A stretch of 64,000 nt of DNA from Serratia oryzae (GTDB lineage: Bacteria; Pseudomonadota; Gammaproteobacteria; Enterobacterales; Enterobacteriaceae): NCBI RefSeq assembly GCF_001976145.1, contig NZ_MOXD01000001.1:372001-436000 (forward strand), in the 5' to 3' direction. The notes beneath the pieces were generated by a model. That model was not told the origin of the DNA and did no database searches. It saw only the letters and a program-made list of their open reading frames with translations. Each line of letters opens with the position of its first letter. Position 1 is the first letter of the stretch. Made by a program: the position numbers and the translations under genes. Positions 36,445 to 45,208 of the stretch are shown piece by piece.

Positions 36445-37308
36445 ATGAAGCATAAGACATTAAAATACTTTTCGACGGTTATTATTTGTGCCATTGCGCT
36501 CTGCGCCGGCTGGTGGCTATGGAATTACTACATGCAATCCCCCTGGACGCGTGATGGAAAAGTACGTGCAGAGCTGGTCAATATTACCCCTGAAGTTTCT
36601 GGCCGTTTGGTGAAGATCAATGTTCAAGATAATCAATTTATCGCGGCGGGAAGCCTGATTTTCAGCATCGACCCTGTTCCCTATCAGATCGCCCTGGATC
36701 ATGCCGAAGCCGCTCTGGCAAAAGCGCAATCGGACATGGCCAGGGCGGACCATGAAGCGGCGCGGCGTCGCAACCTGCCGCATAACGTTATTTCCTCTGA
36801 AGATCTGGATGAATCCAATTTGGCAGCAGCAGCCATGAAGGCTGCCTATAAGGCAGCTCAGGCCAATTTAGAGCAGGCCAAATGGAATTTAAGCAAAACC
36901 CGTATTTATGCCCCCACCGACGGTTACATTACCAATCTGCAGGCGCGCGTAGGTAACTATGCCACGGTGGGCACTCCGCTGGTGGCATTGTTGGATACAC
37001 ACTCATTCTATGTGCTTGGTTATTTTGAAGAAACCAAACTGCGACATATAAGGGAAGGCCGCAGGGCAGACATCGTGTTGTATAACGGCAATACGCCCTT
37101 GCAGGGCAAAGTAGAGAGTATTGGCCGGGCGATTTACGACCAGAGCGTTGAGAGCAACAACAATTTATTAATGGACGTCAAACCCAATGTTCCCTGGGTA
37201 CGTTTGGCACAGCGGGTGCCGGTAAGGATCAAATTGCTCAATGTGCCGAACGATGTCCACCTGGTGGCGGGCACGACCTGTACCATTTCTATCCACACGC
37301 GGGATTAA
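36445..37308 (+). CDS. ydhJ: HlyD/EmrA-type periplasmic adaptor YdhJ
   Basis: Membrane fusion protein, 287 residues, anchored by one N-terminal helix (about 8-27). The lipoyl/barrel-sandwich halves are recognisable as VNITPEVSGRLVKINVQDNQ near 47-66 and IYAPTDGYITNLQARVG near 153-169, separated by a coiled-coil hairpin (about 85-145) rich in Ala, Lys and Glu. It should couple the YdhK inner-membrane pump to an outer-membrane channel. Starts 3 bases after the ydhI stop; same operon. Confidence 0.94.
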   Translation: MKHKTLKYFSTVIICAIALCAGWWLWNYYMQSPWTRDGKVRAELVNITPEVSGRLVKINVQDNQFIAAGSLIFSIDPVPYQIALDHAEAALAKAQSDMARADHEAARRRNLPHNVISSEDLDESNLAAAAMKAAYKAAQANLEQAKWNLSKTRIYAPTDGYITNLQARVGNYATVGTPLVALLDTHSFYVLGYFEETKLRHIREGRRADIVLYNGNTPLQGKVESIGRAIYDQSVESNNNLLMDVKPNVPWVRLAQRVPVRIKLLNVPNDVHLVAGTTCTISIHTRD

Positions 37309-37311
37309 CCC

Positions 37312-39345
37312 GTGAATATGTCTTTTCTTGAATGGCATCGTACTCCCTGGGGAAAGGCCAGCGGCGGGCAATGGCGCTATGCTCTACGTAATTCGCTGGC
37401 CATGTGCCTGGCGCTGTGGATCGCTTTCGTTTTGCAACTCGATGAGCCCTATTGGGCACTCACCTCCGCCGCCGTGGTCAGCTTCCCCACGGTGGGGGGT
37501 GTTATCAGCAAAAGTATAGGGCGGATTTTTGGCAGCTTGATGGGCGCCATGGCCTCGCTGATCATTGCTGGCCATTGCCTAAGCGATCCTTGGCTATTCA
37601 CCCTGTCGATTGCCTTTTGGTTGGGTTTTTGTACCTACATTTCCAACCACTATCAGAACAACGTTTCCTACGCTTTTGCCTTGGCTGGATATACCGCCGC
37701 CATTATCGCGTTCAGCACGGTTAACGTTACCGATACGCTGGAGATCTTTGATATCGCCCAAGCGCGTGTCTGTGAGGTGATCACCGGTATCTTGTGCGGT
37801 GGATTGATGATGATGATCCTGCCCAGCACGTCCGACGGTGAAACCCTGCTGATCTCGTTGCGGCGCATGCAGTTACGGCTGTTGGAACATGCTGCCATGC
37901 TGTGGCAGCCGGAAATCAGCCTGCGGATGCGCACCTCGCACGAAGGAGTGATTGGCCAGATCCTGACGATGAACGTTCTGCGCATTCAGGCTTTCTGGAG
38001 CCATTATCGGTTACGCCGGCAGAACAATATTCTCAACTACATGCTGCACCAACAATTGCGCATTACCAGCGTGATCTCCAGTCTGCGACGCATGTTGCTA
38101 AATTGGCCGGACCAACCGGCCAACCTGGCCCCCGTGTTGGATCAACTGTTGAAAGAGTTACACAATCCCGACACCGATAAATACCGCCTGGCACATATCC
38201 TGCAGCTTATCGCACCACATGATCCTGCCGATTACCGCCATCGCGCTTTTTTCCTGCGTTTACGGCATTTCTGCTGGCTTTATCTGCGTTGCAGCCGCTG
38301 GTTACAACGGCTGGAGAGTGCCACCCCGGCCTACGAGATCAAACCATCGCGCGTCACCGCGCTAGCTCGCCATACCGACAGCTATGAAGCCGCCTACAAC
38401 GGCTTGCGCACCTTTCTGTCTATTCTGATTGGTTGCGCTTTCTGGATCGGCACCCAATGGGACTCGGGCAGTTCGGCGCTGACCATGACCGCCATCAGCT
38501 GCGTGCTCTACTCCTCCACGCCTTCACCGACCAAGTCCGTCGCCAATTTGCTGAAAGCCGTTTCCCTACTTTCCGTTTTCTGTTTTTTGATTAAGTTCGG
38601 TTTGATGATTCAGATCGATGATTTCTGGCTATTCTGCGCCTTTCTGTTCCCGGTTTTAGTGACGATGCAGATGATAAAACTGCAACATCCCCCTTACGCA
38701 CCGCTGTGGGGCCAGTTGATCGTGTTTATGGGTTCGTTTCTCACCGTCACTAATCCCCCCAGCTATGATTATCAGTCGTTTATAAACGACAGCATCAGCA
38801 AAATTGTCGGGGTGTTATTGGCCGGGTTAGCCTTCCAGCTCCTGCGCCCCAGTTCAGACAAACGCAAAAGCCGACGAATTATTCGCGCATTGCGTCGTGA
38901 TTTTATCGATCAGTTGAGCAGAAAACCCCAGCAGAACGAGAGTCAGTTTGAGTCTCGTATTTATCACCGTATCAGTCAGTTGAATCAAAGCCAGGATCAA
39001 GAAGCCCGCACCTGGCTGCTCCGCTGGGGCGTGGTGCTACTGAACTGTAGCCACATCATCTGGCAGTTGCGTGAATGGCAAACCCGCTCGGATCCGCTTT
39101 CCGCCGTGCGTGATGTCTGTATTCATTGTCTGAAAGGCATTATGACGGAAAAAGGGGTCCAGCACAGTTCACTGGACGCGACGCTACAGGAGTTGCAGCG
39201 CATGAGTAACGTCTTGGCACAGCATCCAGAACAGGCCGCGCGCGATTTGGCCGGATTGATTTGGCGGTTATATTGCTCGTTGCAGCAGTTAAAACAGGCT
39301 ATTTCACCGCCAGAGGCGGCAACAATGACGCCCGCGACATCTTAA
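37312..39345 (+). CDS. ydhK: FUSC-family efflux permease YdhK
   Basis: A 677-residue inner-membrane protein of the fusaric acid resistance/AaeB family. Two sets of about six transmembrane helices (about 20-165 and 365-520) flank cytosolic domains. Family blocks include [20 protein letters not shown] near 52-71, [17 protein letters not shown] near 148-164 and a repeat-like second half with [21 protein letters not shown] near 465-485. The substrate is unknown; aromatic carboxylates are transported by relatives. GTG 37312 fits the GGGA ribosome site better than ATG 37318. Last gene of ydhIJK. Confidence 0.94.
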   Translation: MNMSFLEWHRTPWGKASGGQWRYALRNSLAMCLALWIAFVLQLDEPYWALTSAAVVSFPTVGGVISKSIGRIFGSLMGAMASLIIAGHCLSDPWLFTLSIAFWLGFCTYISNHYQNNVSYAFALAGYTAAIIAFSTVNVTDTLEIFDIAQARVCEVITGILCGGLMMMILPSTSDGETLLISLRRMQLRLLEHAAMLWQPEISLRMRTSHEGVIGQILTMNVLRIQAFWSHYRLRRQNNILNYMLHQQLRITSVISSLRRMLLNWPDQPANLAPVLDQLLKELHNPDTDKYRLAHILQLIAPHDPADYRHRAFFLRLRHFCWLYLRCSRWLQRLESATPAYEIKPSRVTALARHTDSYEAAYNGLRTFLSILIGCAFWIGTQWDSGSSALTMTAISCVLYSSTPSPTKSVANLLKAVSLLSVFCFLIKFGLMIQIDDFWLFCAFLFPVLVTMQMIKLQHPPYAPLWGQLIVFMGSFLTVTNPPSYDYQSFINDSISKIVGVLLAGLAFQLLRPSSDKRKSRRIIRALRRDFIDQLSRKPQQNESQFESRIYHRISQLNQSQDQEARTWLLRWGVVLLNCSHIIWQLREWQTRSDPLSAVRDVCIHCLKGIMTEKGVQHSSLDATLQELQRMSNVLAQHPEQAARDLAGLIWRLYCSLQQLKQAISPPEAATMTPATS

Positions 39346-39356
39346 CGCGGGCAATA

Positions 39357-39483
39357 TATACCCTTCATACTTCAAGTTGCTTGGGTGTTGGCTGCGTCCG
39401 TTTGCACCAGTCACATGGTTATCTATGCTCCTGGCGACTCTCGGACTGGCCGCCTACAAGCAACTCGAATTATTTTGGGGATA
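39357..39483. repeat. Full-length ERIC (IRU) element, 127 bp
   Basis: Exactly 127 bases bounded by TATACCC and GGGGATA, containing the diagnostic ERIC core CCAGTCAC ... TATGCTCCTGG. Ends TTCAAGTTGC and GCAACTCGAATTATTTTGGG pair. It sits between ydhK and sodC. Confidence 0.88.
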
Positions 39484-39484
39484 T

Positions 39485-40006
39485 TTACTTGATAACACCA
39501 CAGGCAAAGCGATCGCCCCCACCACCCAACGGCTTCGGATGGTCGGAATGGTTATCGCCCCCGGCGTGAACCATCAGGGCTTTGCCTTCGATTTCACTGA
39601 TTTTCTTCAACCGCGGAGCCAGGACTGGAACGTTAGACATGCCGTCATTCATTACGTAGATGGCGGGCAAATCGCCCAGATGCCCATCAGCATAGGGCCC
39701 AAGGTGCTTGCCGGTTTTCTGCGGATCAAAATGCCCCCCCGCCGCCAGCGCAGCAACCGCTTTACCGTCCTTCATCCCCGGTTCACAACTGCCCTTTTCA
39801 TGCACGTGAAAACCATGCACGCCACCAGGCAACGCCATAAGCTGCGGGGTAAACAGCAGACCGTAAGGCGTTTCGCTGATAGTGATTTTACCAATGTCCT
39901 GCCCAATTCCCTGCGCAGTCACCAGATTCATTTCAACATCAACCGTAGCGGCCTGAGCAACGCCGCAGGCCACCAACCCTAATGCTGCACACCAAAAATG
40001 TTTCAT
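39485..40006 (-). CDS. sodC: Periplasmic copper/zinc superoxide dismutase SodC
   Basis: Cu,Zn superoxide dismutase precursor of 173 residues with a Sec signal (cleavage after GVAQA). Metal ligands are in HGFHVHEKGSC near 64-74, GGHFDPQ near 90, GHLGDLPAIYV near 108-118 with the bridging His and Asp, and HAGGDNHSD near 146. The two cysteines for the intrasubunit disulfide (GSCEPG and DRFACGV) are present. ATG 40006 has GGAGG upstream; a TTG just before it is not needed. The gene ends two bases from an ERIC element. Confidence 0.96.
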   Translation of the reverse strand: MKHFWCAALGLVACGVAQAATVDVEMNLVTAQGIGQDIGKITISETPYGLLFTPQLMALPGGVHGFHVHEKGSCEPGMKDGKAVAALAAGGHFDPQKTGKHLGPYADGHLGDLPAIYVMNDGMSNVPVLAPRLKKISEIEGKALMVHAGGDNHSDHPKPLGGGGDRFACGVIK

Positions 40007-40352
40007 CAATCAACCTCCATGCGATAGTTGTAACAGAATCATGAGTATAGAAGGTCTAAGGAATTAATCAATTTCCTTTAAGTTTAATTAATTACAGGGT
40101 TACACAATTAAATTTTTGTTTAATTTTTCAATAAGTTATGCATTTTAATGATAGTAACTAAATTATAAAATACATGTATTAAAGCCTAAGGGGAAATATC
40201 GATTTCATCTGGTACTAATAACAATCGGAATAGATGATTCTTATTAAGAATGTTTTGCTATTGCGTCGTAATGACTCGGAAGTTTTATTTTTTGAACATA
40301 TCACCCCATGTAATAGCCGGGCAATTCTACATTACCCGGCCGAGATAAGGAC
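40007..40352. other. sodC-ydhF intergenic region
   Basis: 346 bases, very AT-rich at 40040-40310, containing the sodC promoter region and the ydhF terminator. No open frame worth calling and no recognised operator. Confidence 0.5.
40316..40340 (-). terminator. Hairpin after ydhF
   Basis: On the minus strand GCCGGGTAAT and ATTGCCCGGC pair fully, with one T-G wobble, around GTAGA; on the plus strand that position is a mismatch, so it fits minus-strand termination. T-tract is poor. Confidence 0.6.
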
Positions 40353-41249
40353 TTAAGGTACGTCGTACCCCAATGCCGCTTTACGGATACGGAACCACTG
40401 CTGGCGGTTCATTTCCAACTCACATGCTTTAATCGCTGAACGTACGCGTTCAATCTTACCTGAGCCGATAATCGGCAACGGCATAGACGGCAGACGCATC
40501 ACCCAGGCATAAACCACCTGTTCAATAGTTTCGGCACCAATTTCCTGCGCCACAGCGTGGAGTTCGTCACGCAACGGCTGGAATTCCGCATCGCTGAACA
40601 GGCGGCCTCCGCCCAGGCAAGACCAGGCCATCGGCTTGACGCGCAGTTGCTGGCACTGATCCAAGGTGCCATCCAGGATTGCGGGTTGATGAATCGGCGA
40701 AATCTCCACCTGATTAGTCACCAGTGAGAACGGCAGGCGCGACTGCAGCAGAGTAAATTGAGCCGGTGTGAAGTTGGAAACGCCGAAATGGCGTACCTTG
40801 CCACTTTTGTGCAACGCGACAAAGGCTTCGGCCACTTCGTCGGCATCCATCAACGGATCGGGACGATGGATCAGCAGCAAATCCAGATAGTCGGTATGCA
40901 GGTGGGTTAACGACTGTTCTGCACTCTGTACGATGTGATCGCGATCGGTAATGTAATGACCTATCGGGTTACCTGGCTTGGCGGTGGTTGCAATTCCGCA
41001 TTTCGACACCAGCTCCATCCCTTGGCGCACCGAAGGTTTCAGCTTAATCGCCTCACCAAACGCCTGCTCACAGGCATAGCCGCCATAAATATCAGCATGA
41101 TCTGCCGTTGTCACTCCCAGTTCAAGGTGCTGTTCAATAAACGTCAGCAACTGCTGGGGCGACATTCCCCATTCCATTAATCGCCAGTAACCGCAAATCA
41201 TTTGCGAAAATTCAGGCCCTTGGGGTGCAAGCTTAGTCCGACTTACCAT
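40353..41249 (-). CDS. ydhF: Aldo/keto reductase YdhF
   Basis: NADPH-dependent oxidoreductase of 298 residues, the same length as E. coli YdhF. The catalytic tetrad is spread over TTADHADIYGGYACEQ (Asp and Tyr near 50-60), a Lys in LVSKCG near 85 and a His in LLLIHRPDPLMD near 128. The NADP site includes GSGKIERVRSA near 262-272. It probably reduces aldehydes or ketones; the physiological substrate is unknown. GAGG precedes ATG 41249 by eight bases. Flanked by sodC and ydhL as in E. coli. Confidence 0.95.
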   Translation of the reverse strand: MVSRTKLAPQGPEFSQMICGYWRLMEWGMSPQQLLTFIEQHLELGVTTADHADIYGGYACEQAFGEAIKLKPSVRQGMELVSKCGIATTAKPGNPIGHYITDRDHIVQSAEQSLTHLHTDYLDLLLIHRPDPLMDADEVAEAFVALHKSGKVRHFGVSNFTPAQFTLLQSRLPFSLVTNQVEISPIHQPAILDGTLDQCQQLRVKPMAWSCLGGGRLFSDAEFQPLRDELHAVAQEIGAETIEQVVYAWVMRLPSMPLPIIGSGKIERVRSAIKACELEMNRQQWFRIRKAALGYDVP

Positions 41250-41348
41250 GTTTAAAACCTCATGAGATTAATTTGCGTCAGCATACACAAGCGCTCATAA
41301 GGTAGGAAGCCACAAAACGGTTTTAACCTGCGTCAGATCGGGAAATAA

Positions 41349-41588
41349 CTAAAAAAGTGAAGGTTGTTCCGGCGGGATTTCGTCAACGGGTTTACTGACA
41401 CGCTGCATACGCAAATAACGCTGACGGCACAAGCGCAGCACCTCGCGTTTCTGTACGTCGTTCATTTGCATCCAGCCAAAGCGCTCATCGCGGCTGCGCA
41501 GGCAACCACGGCAGAAACCGCGCTCATCGGCTTGGCAAATACCGCGGCACGGGCTGGGTATGTCAAAAAACTCAAGTTGCTGCGCCAC
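41349..41588 (-). CDS. ydhL: DUF1289 small cysteine-rich protein YdhL
   Basis: A 79-residue protein of the DUF1289/Fe-S-type family. The hallmark SPCRGICQADERGFCRGCLR (about 11-30) has four cysteines spaced C-x3-C-x7-C-x2-C, probably metal-binding. The tail PEQPSLF matches E. coli YdhL. GTG 41588 is chosen because AGGAGG precedes it and the length equals the E. coli protein; an ATG-like extension to 41618 overlaps that ribosome site. Function unknown. Confidence 0.9.
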   Translation of the reverse strand: MAQQLEFFDIPSPCRGICQADERGFCRGCLRSRDERFGWMQMNDVQKREVLRLCRQRYLRMQRVSKPVDEIPPEQPSLF

Positions 41589-41629
41589 ACGACCTCCTGC
41601 GTTCCGGCTGTGTTCCACACAACCTTATG

Positions 41630-42559
41630 CTAATTGAAGCTGCCATCAGCACCGATGGCAAGTGGCTTTTCGCCATGGCGGCGAAAATAGTCGCGCAGAT
41701 AATGCAGCGCCTGGCGGGTTTTCTCCGGCAGCACCCGCTCCAGCGTCAACGCATGCAGGCGGAATGGCGCTGGCCGCCATTCGGGCAGCAGAGCGATCAA
41801 CTCCCCTCGGCGCAGTTCATCACTGATTTCATACAGCGGTTGACCGGAAATCCCCAACCCCATGCGGGTAAAGGCGCGCATCACGTTCATACTGCCGCTG
41901 ACGATCTGCCCAGCGGCGAGCCGCAGCTTGAAATTCTCACCAGATTGATGATGCAAGTCGAGATGAAATCCATGGCTGCTACCGGTGATCCAACGGTGCT
42001 GGACCAGATCCTGCGGCGTTTCGGGTACGCCATGCTGGCTAAGATAACGGGGAGCGGCGCAGAGCACCATCGGCCAGGCGCTCAGATGATGAGCAATCAG
42101 GCTGGTATCCGCCAGTTGCAGGTTCACGCGCAGCGAAATATCCACACGTTGCTCGATCATATCCACCACCTGATCGTCCGCCAGAATACGCAGCGTCAGT
42201 TTGGGATGAGCCAGCAACAGCGGTGCCAGCGCTTCCGCCAACGGCCCGCCACCAATGCCAACGGTGGTGGCAATACGAAGTTCCCCCACCAGCGTATCCC
42301 GCAGTTCTGCAAGCCGCTGCTCCGCACGTTGCGCCTCCTGCAACATAGCTTCGCACCCCGGGTAGAAGGCGGCTCCGGCCTCCGTCAGCGCCAGGCGGCG
42401 CGTTGAGCGGTGCAGCAACGGCACCCCCACCGCCTTCTCCAGAGAACGCATATGCTGGCTGATGGCCGAAGGCGTCATCCCCAACCTGCGAGCCGCTCCA
42501 GCAAAAGATCCCTCTGCCACCACGGTGGCAAATACCGCCATTCGATTGAGTTTATCCAT
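41630..42559 (-). CDS. LysR-family transcriptional regulator
   Basis: A 309-residue LysR-type regulator. The N-terminal winged helix (about 1-60) contains GSFAGAARRLGMTPSAISQHMRSLE; the effector-binding domain starts near 90 with GELRIATTVGIGGGPLAEAL. It resembles the YafC/DsdC-like group that often regulates an adjacent divergent oxidoreductase. The divergent partner here is the NAD(P)-binding protein at 42697, 137 bases away, which is the likely target. Absent from this place in E. coli. The ligand is unknown. Confidence 0.88.
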   Translation of the reverse strand: MDKLNRMAVFATVVAEGSFAGAARRLGMTPSAISQHMRSLEKAVGVPLLHRSTRRLALTEAGAAFYPGCEAMLQEAQRAEQRLAELRDTLVGELRIATTVGIGGGPLAEALAPLLLAHPKLTLRILADDQVVDMIEQRVDISLRVNLQLADTSLIAHHLSAWPMVLCAAPRYLSQHGVPETPQDLVQHRWITGSSHGFHLDLHHQSGENFKLRLAAGQIVSGSMNVMRAFTRMGLGISGQPLYEISDELRRGELIALLPEWRPAPFRLHALTLERVLPEKTRQALHYLRDYFRRHGEKPLAIGADGSFN

Positions 42560-42696
42560 GATTATGAAGTTTTACTTAATCAAGAAAGCACAAATATGGC
42601 ACTAATCAGCGTTATTGTTAAGTACTACAGTATCTCTAACGCGCTGAACCCGAGTGGTTTGGCAAATCCATTCAATCGTGTAACAGGAGATAAAGA

Positions 42697-43338
42697 ATGA
42701 AAGTCGTCATTATTGGAGCAACCGGTTTTGTTGGCCGCCGCGTGGTGGATGAGGCACTGGCCCGCGGCCTGCAGGTTACGGCTATCGCCCGCCAGAAAAA
42801 AGATCTGCCGGACCATGCCAATCTGACCCTCGCCCTGGGGGATGTGGCCGATACCTTATGGTTAACCAAACAGCTAACCGGGCAGGATGCAGCGATCAGC
42901 ACTTACAATCCCGGTTGGGCAGAAGAAAATCTGTATGAGAAAACCGCCAAAGGCGCGCAGCAGATCCTGGATGCGGTAAAACAAGCCGGGGTGAAGCGCT
43001 TGCTGTACGTAGGAGGTGCTGGCAGCCTGGAGGTGGCTCCAGGCGTTGAGTTGGTTGATACACCACAATTCCCAGAAAACATCCGCCCAGGGGCTCAGGC
43101 GGTGCGCGATTTGCGCAATAAGCTGAAACACGAAAGCCAACTGGATTGGACCTATCTTTCCCCTGCCGCATTACTGGAGCCAGGCAAACGTACCGGGCAA
43201 TTCCGCTTGGGAACTACCCAGTTGCTGATGGATGGCCAGGCTCCGGCTACGATTTCAGTGGAAGATCTGGCCGTGGCGATCGTCGACGAAATCGAAAAAC
43301 CGCAATTCATTCAGGCACAGTTTACTGCCGCCTATTGA
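42697..43338 (+). CDS. NAD(P)H-binding atypical SDR-family protein
   Basis: A 213-residue single-domain Rossmann protein of the atypical short-chain dehydrogenase (a5, NmrA/BVR-B-like) group. The dinucleotide motif is VVIIGATGFVGRRVVDEALA (about 3-22), followed by TAIARQKKDL and a central KRLLYVGGAGSLEV near 106-119. The Tyr/Lys catalytic pair of classical SDRs is not evident. Similar proteins act as NADPH-dependent reductases or redox sensors. ATG 42697 follows AGGAGATAAAGA. Likely controlled by the divergent LysR gene. Confidence 0.85.
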   Translation: MKVVIIGATGFVGRRVVDEALARGLQVTAIARQKKDLPDHANLTLALGDVADTLWLTKQLTGQDAAISTYNPGWAEENLYEKTAKGAQQILDAVKQAGVKRLLYVGGAGSLEVAPGVELVDTPQFPENIRPGAQAVRDLRNKLKHESQLDWTYLSPAALLEPGKRTGQFRLGTTQLLMDGQAPATISVEDLAVAIVDEIEKPQFIQAQFTAAY

Positions 43339-43379
43339 TAGGCAACCAAAACTATTGCTGCCCCGTAGCGCGCTGAATA

Positions 43380-43399
43380 TCTAAGGTTATCTTAAGTTT
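43380..43399 (+). promoter_or_regulatory. PmrA (BasR) box of eptA
   Basis: TCTAAGGTT-AT-CTTAAGTTT fits the PmrA repeat CTTAAGGTT-N2-CTTAAGGTT, with eight of nine matches in the second half. TAGATT at 43407-43412 is a plausible -10, so the box overlaps the -35 as in PmrA-activated promoters. Confidence 0.65.
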
Positions 43400-43449
43400 C
43401 ATTTGGTAGATTTCAGCGCATTACACCCTGGCAGGATTCAGATTTAGTC

Positions 43450-45099
43450 ATGCAGTTACGTCGCTTATTACAGTGCAACAGTCTGGGATTCATTCTTTCC
43501 AGCGCATTATTTTTTACCTTATTTCACAACGCGCTCTTTCTCTCTACCGCTTGGTCGTATATTACTTTAGATAGCATCCATAGCGTTATTTTTGCCGCCA
43601 CCATGCCCGTGGTGATTTTCTGTGCGCTAAATATCATTTTTAGCGTGCTGACCGTCCCTTTCCTGCGCAAACCCCTGATCATCTTTCTGCTGATCGGTAG
43701 TGCTGCAAGCAATTATTTTATGTTCAGCTACGGCACCGTTATCGACGGTAATATGATGCAGAACGCCTTTGAGACTAACGCGCAGGAAGCCAGCGCCTTA
43801 ATAACGCTGCGTATGGGGCTGTGGCTGCTGCTACTGGGGATTATTCCTTCGTTTGTGGTAGGTTTGGTGCGAATCCGTAAAACCCATCCCTGGTGGTACA
43901 TGCTGGGCCTACGCGCGGCGAACACCATGCTTTCCGCCGTCGTGATTCTGTTGATTGCCGCCTTATTTTACAAAGACTATGCCTCGCTGATCCGCAACAA
44001 CAAGAGCGTAGTGAAAATGCTCACGCCGTCCAACTTTGTGGCTGGCACGATTAAATTTGCCGAGCACCGCTATTTCAGCCGCAATTTATCCTTGGTCAAG
44101 ATTGGTGAAGATGCCCAATTGGGCCCACTCATTCGCGGTCAGGAAAAAAAGACGCTGGTCGTCCTAGTGGTGGGCGAAACTGCGCGGGCGGAAAATTTCT
44201 CGCTTGGCGGCTACCCACGCGCAACCAATCCGCGCCTGCAGCAGGACAACGTGGTGTATTTCAAAAACGCCAGCTCTTGCGGTACCGAAACGGCAATCTC
44301 CGTCCCTTGCATGTTCTCCAACATGCCACGCAGCGATTACGACGCCACGTTAGCCACCCATCAGGAAGGTGTGATGGATGTTCTGGCCCATGCTGGGGTA
44401 AACGTGCTGTGGCGTGACAATGATGGCGGCTGCAAAGGTGCCTGCGATCGTATCCCGCATATCGACATGACCAAACTGCAGTTACCGCAGTATTGTGAGG
44501 GGGATGTCTGCATGGACAATGTGCTGCTGCACAAACTGGATGACTACATCAATAGCCTGAAGGGCAATGGCGTGATCGTACTGCATCAGATGGGTAGCCA
44601 CGGGCCGGCTTATTATCGCCGCAGCACGCCCGAATTCCGCCAATTCACGCCGATCTGCGACAGCAACCAGATCCAAGATTGCACGCACCAACAGTTGGTA
44701 AACACCTACGACAACTCGCTGCTGTACACCGATGCCATGCTGGATAACACCATTAAACTGTTGCAGCAGCACGGTGATCAATTTAATACCGCGCTGGTTT
44801 ACCTTTCCGATCATGGCGAATCGCTGGGGGAAAACGGTATCTATCTGCACGGCACACCTTATGTGTTCGCACCCTCTCAGCAAACCCATGTGCCCTTCCT
44901 GATGTGGATGTCGGCAGAGTATGAGCGCAATTTTGCGATCGATCGCCAATGCCTGAACCGGCTGGCTGAAAACGATAAGGTTTCGCAGGATAATCTGTTC
45001 CACACCCTGCTAGGCATGCTCAACGTGCAGACGCATGAGTATCAGCCTCATCAGGACATTCTGCAGCACTGCCGCAGTCAGGCCTCTGGCAAGGCTTAA
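43450..45099 (+). CDS. eptA: Lipid A phosphoethanolamine transferase EptA (PmrC)
   Basis: Inner-membrane enzyme that transfers phosphoethanolamine to lipid A, lowering the affinity of cationic peptides and polymyxin; 549 residues. Five N-terminal transmembrane helices (about 12-175) precede a periplasmic alkaline-phosphatase-fold domain. VVGETARAENFSLGGYPR begins it with metal-binding Glu243; the catalytic Thr279 lies in SCGTETAISVPCMFS; VYLSDHGESLGENG near 455 and an HG near 470 complete the zinc site. No pmrAB genes are adjacent, but a PmrA-type box lies upstream. A strong terminator follows. The gene is extra relative to E. coli at this location. Confidence 0.95.
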   Translation: MQLRRLLQCNSLGFILSSALFFTLFHNALFLSTAWSYITLDSIHSVIFAATMPVVIFCALNIIFSVLTVPFLRKPLIIFLLIGSAASNYFMFSYGTVIDGNMMQNAFETNAQEASALITLRMGLWLLLLGIIPSFVVGLVRIRKTHPWWYMLGLRAANTMLSAVVILLIAALFYKDYASLIRNNKSVVKMLTPSNFVAGTIKFAEHRYFSRNLSLVKIGEDAQLGPLIRGQEKKTLVVLVVGETARAENFSLGGYPRATNPRLQQDNVVYFKNASSCGTETAISVPCMFSNMPRSDYDATLATHQEGVMDVLAHAGVNVLWRDNDGGCKGACDRIPHIDMTKLQLPQYCEGDVCMDNVLLHKLDDYINSLKGNGVIVLHQMGSHGPAYYRRSTPEFRQFTPICDSNQIQDCTHQQLVNTYDNSLLYTDAMLDNTIKLLQQHGDQFNTALVYLSDHGESLGENGIYLHGTPYVFAPSQQTHVPFLMWMSAEYERNFAIDRQCLNRLAENDKVSQDNLFHTLLGMLNVQTHEYQPHQDILQHCRSQASGKA

Positions 45100-45136
45100 C
45101 TTTTACAGGCCGCTCGGGCACAATAGCAGCGTTCTC

Positions 45137-45167
45137 AAGCCGGTACTTTTTACCGGCTTTTTATTTT
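45137..45167 (+). terminator. eptA terminator
   Basis: AAGCCGGTA/TACCGGCTT, 9-bp stem with a 5-nt loop, followed by TTTATTTTT. It ends just before the nemR promoter. Confidence 0.92.
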
Positions 45168-45169
45168 TC

Positions 45170-45198
45170 TTGACCTAGACCGATTGGTCCATTACGCT
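45170..45198 (+). promoter_or_regulatory. nemR promoter with NemR operator in the spacer
   Basis: -35 TTGACC (45170-45175) and -10 TACGCT (45193-45198) are 17 bases apart. The palindrome TAGACCGATTGGTCCA (45176-45191) fills the spacer, where bound NemR would block polymerase. Confidence 0.65.
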
Positions 45199-45208
45199 CA
45201 ACACCACT

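Noticed and set aside
39377-39982. 201-codon open frame opposite sodC
   Set aside because: It lies within an ERIC element and antisense to a complete sodC with all metal ligands.
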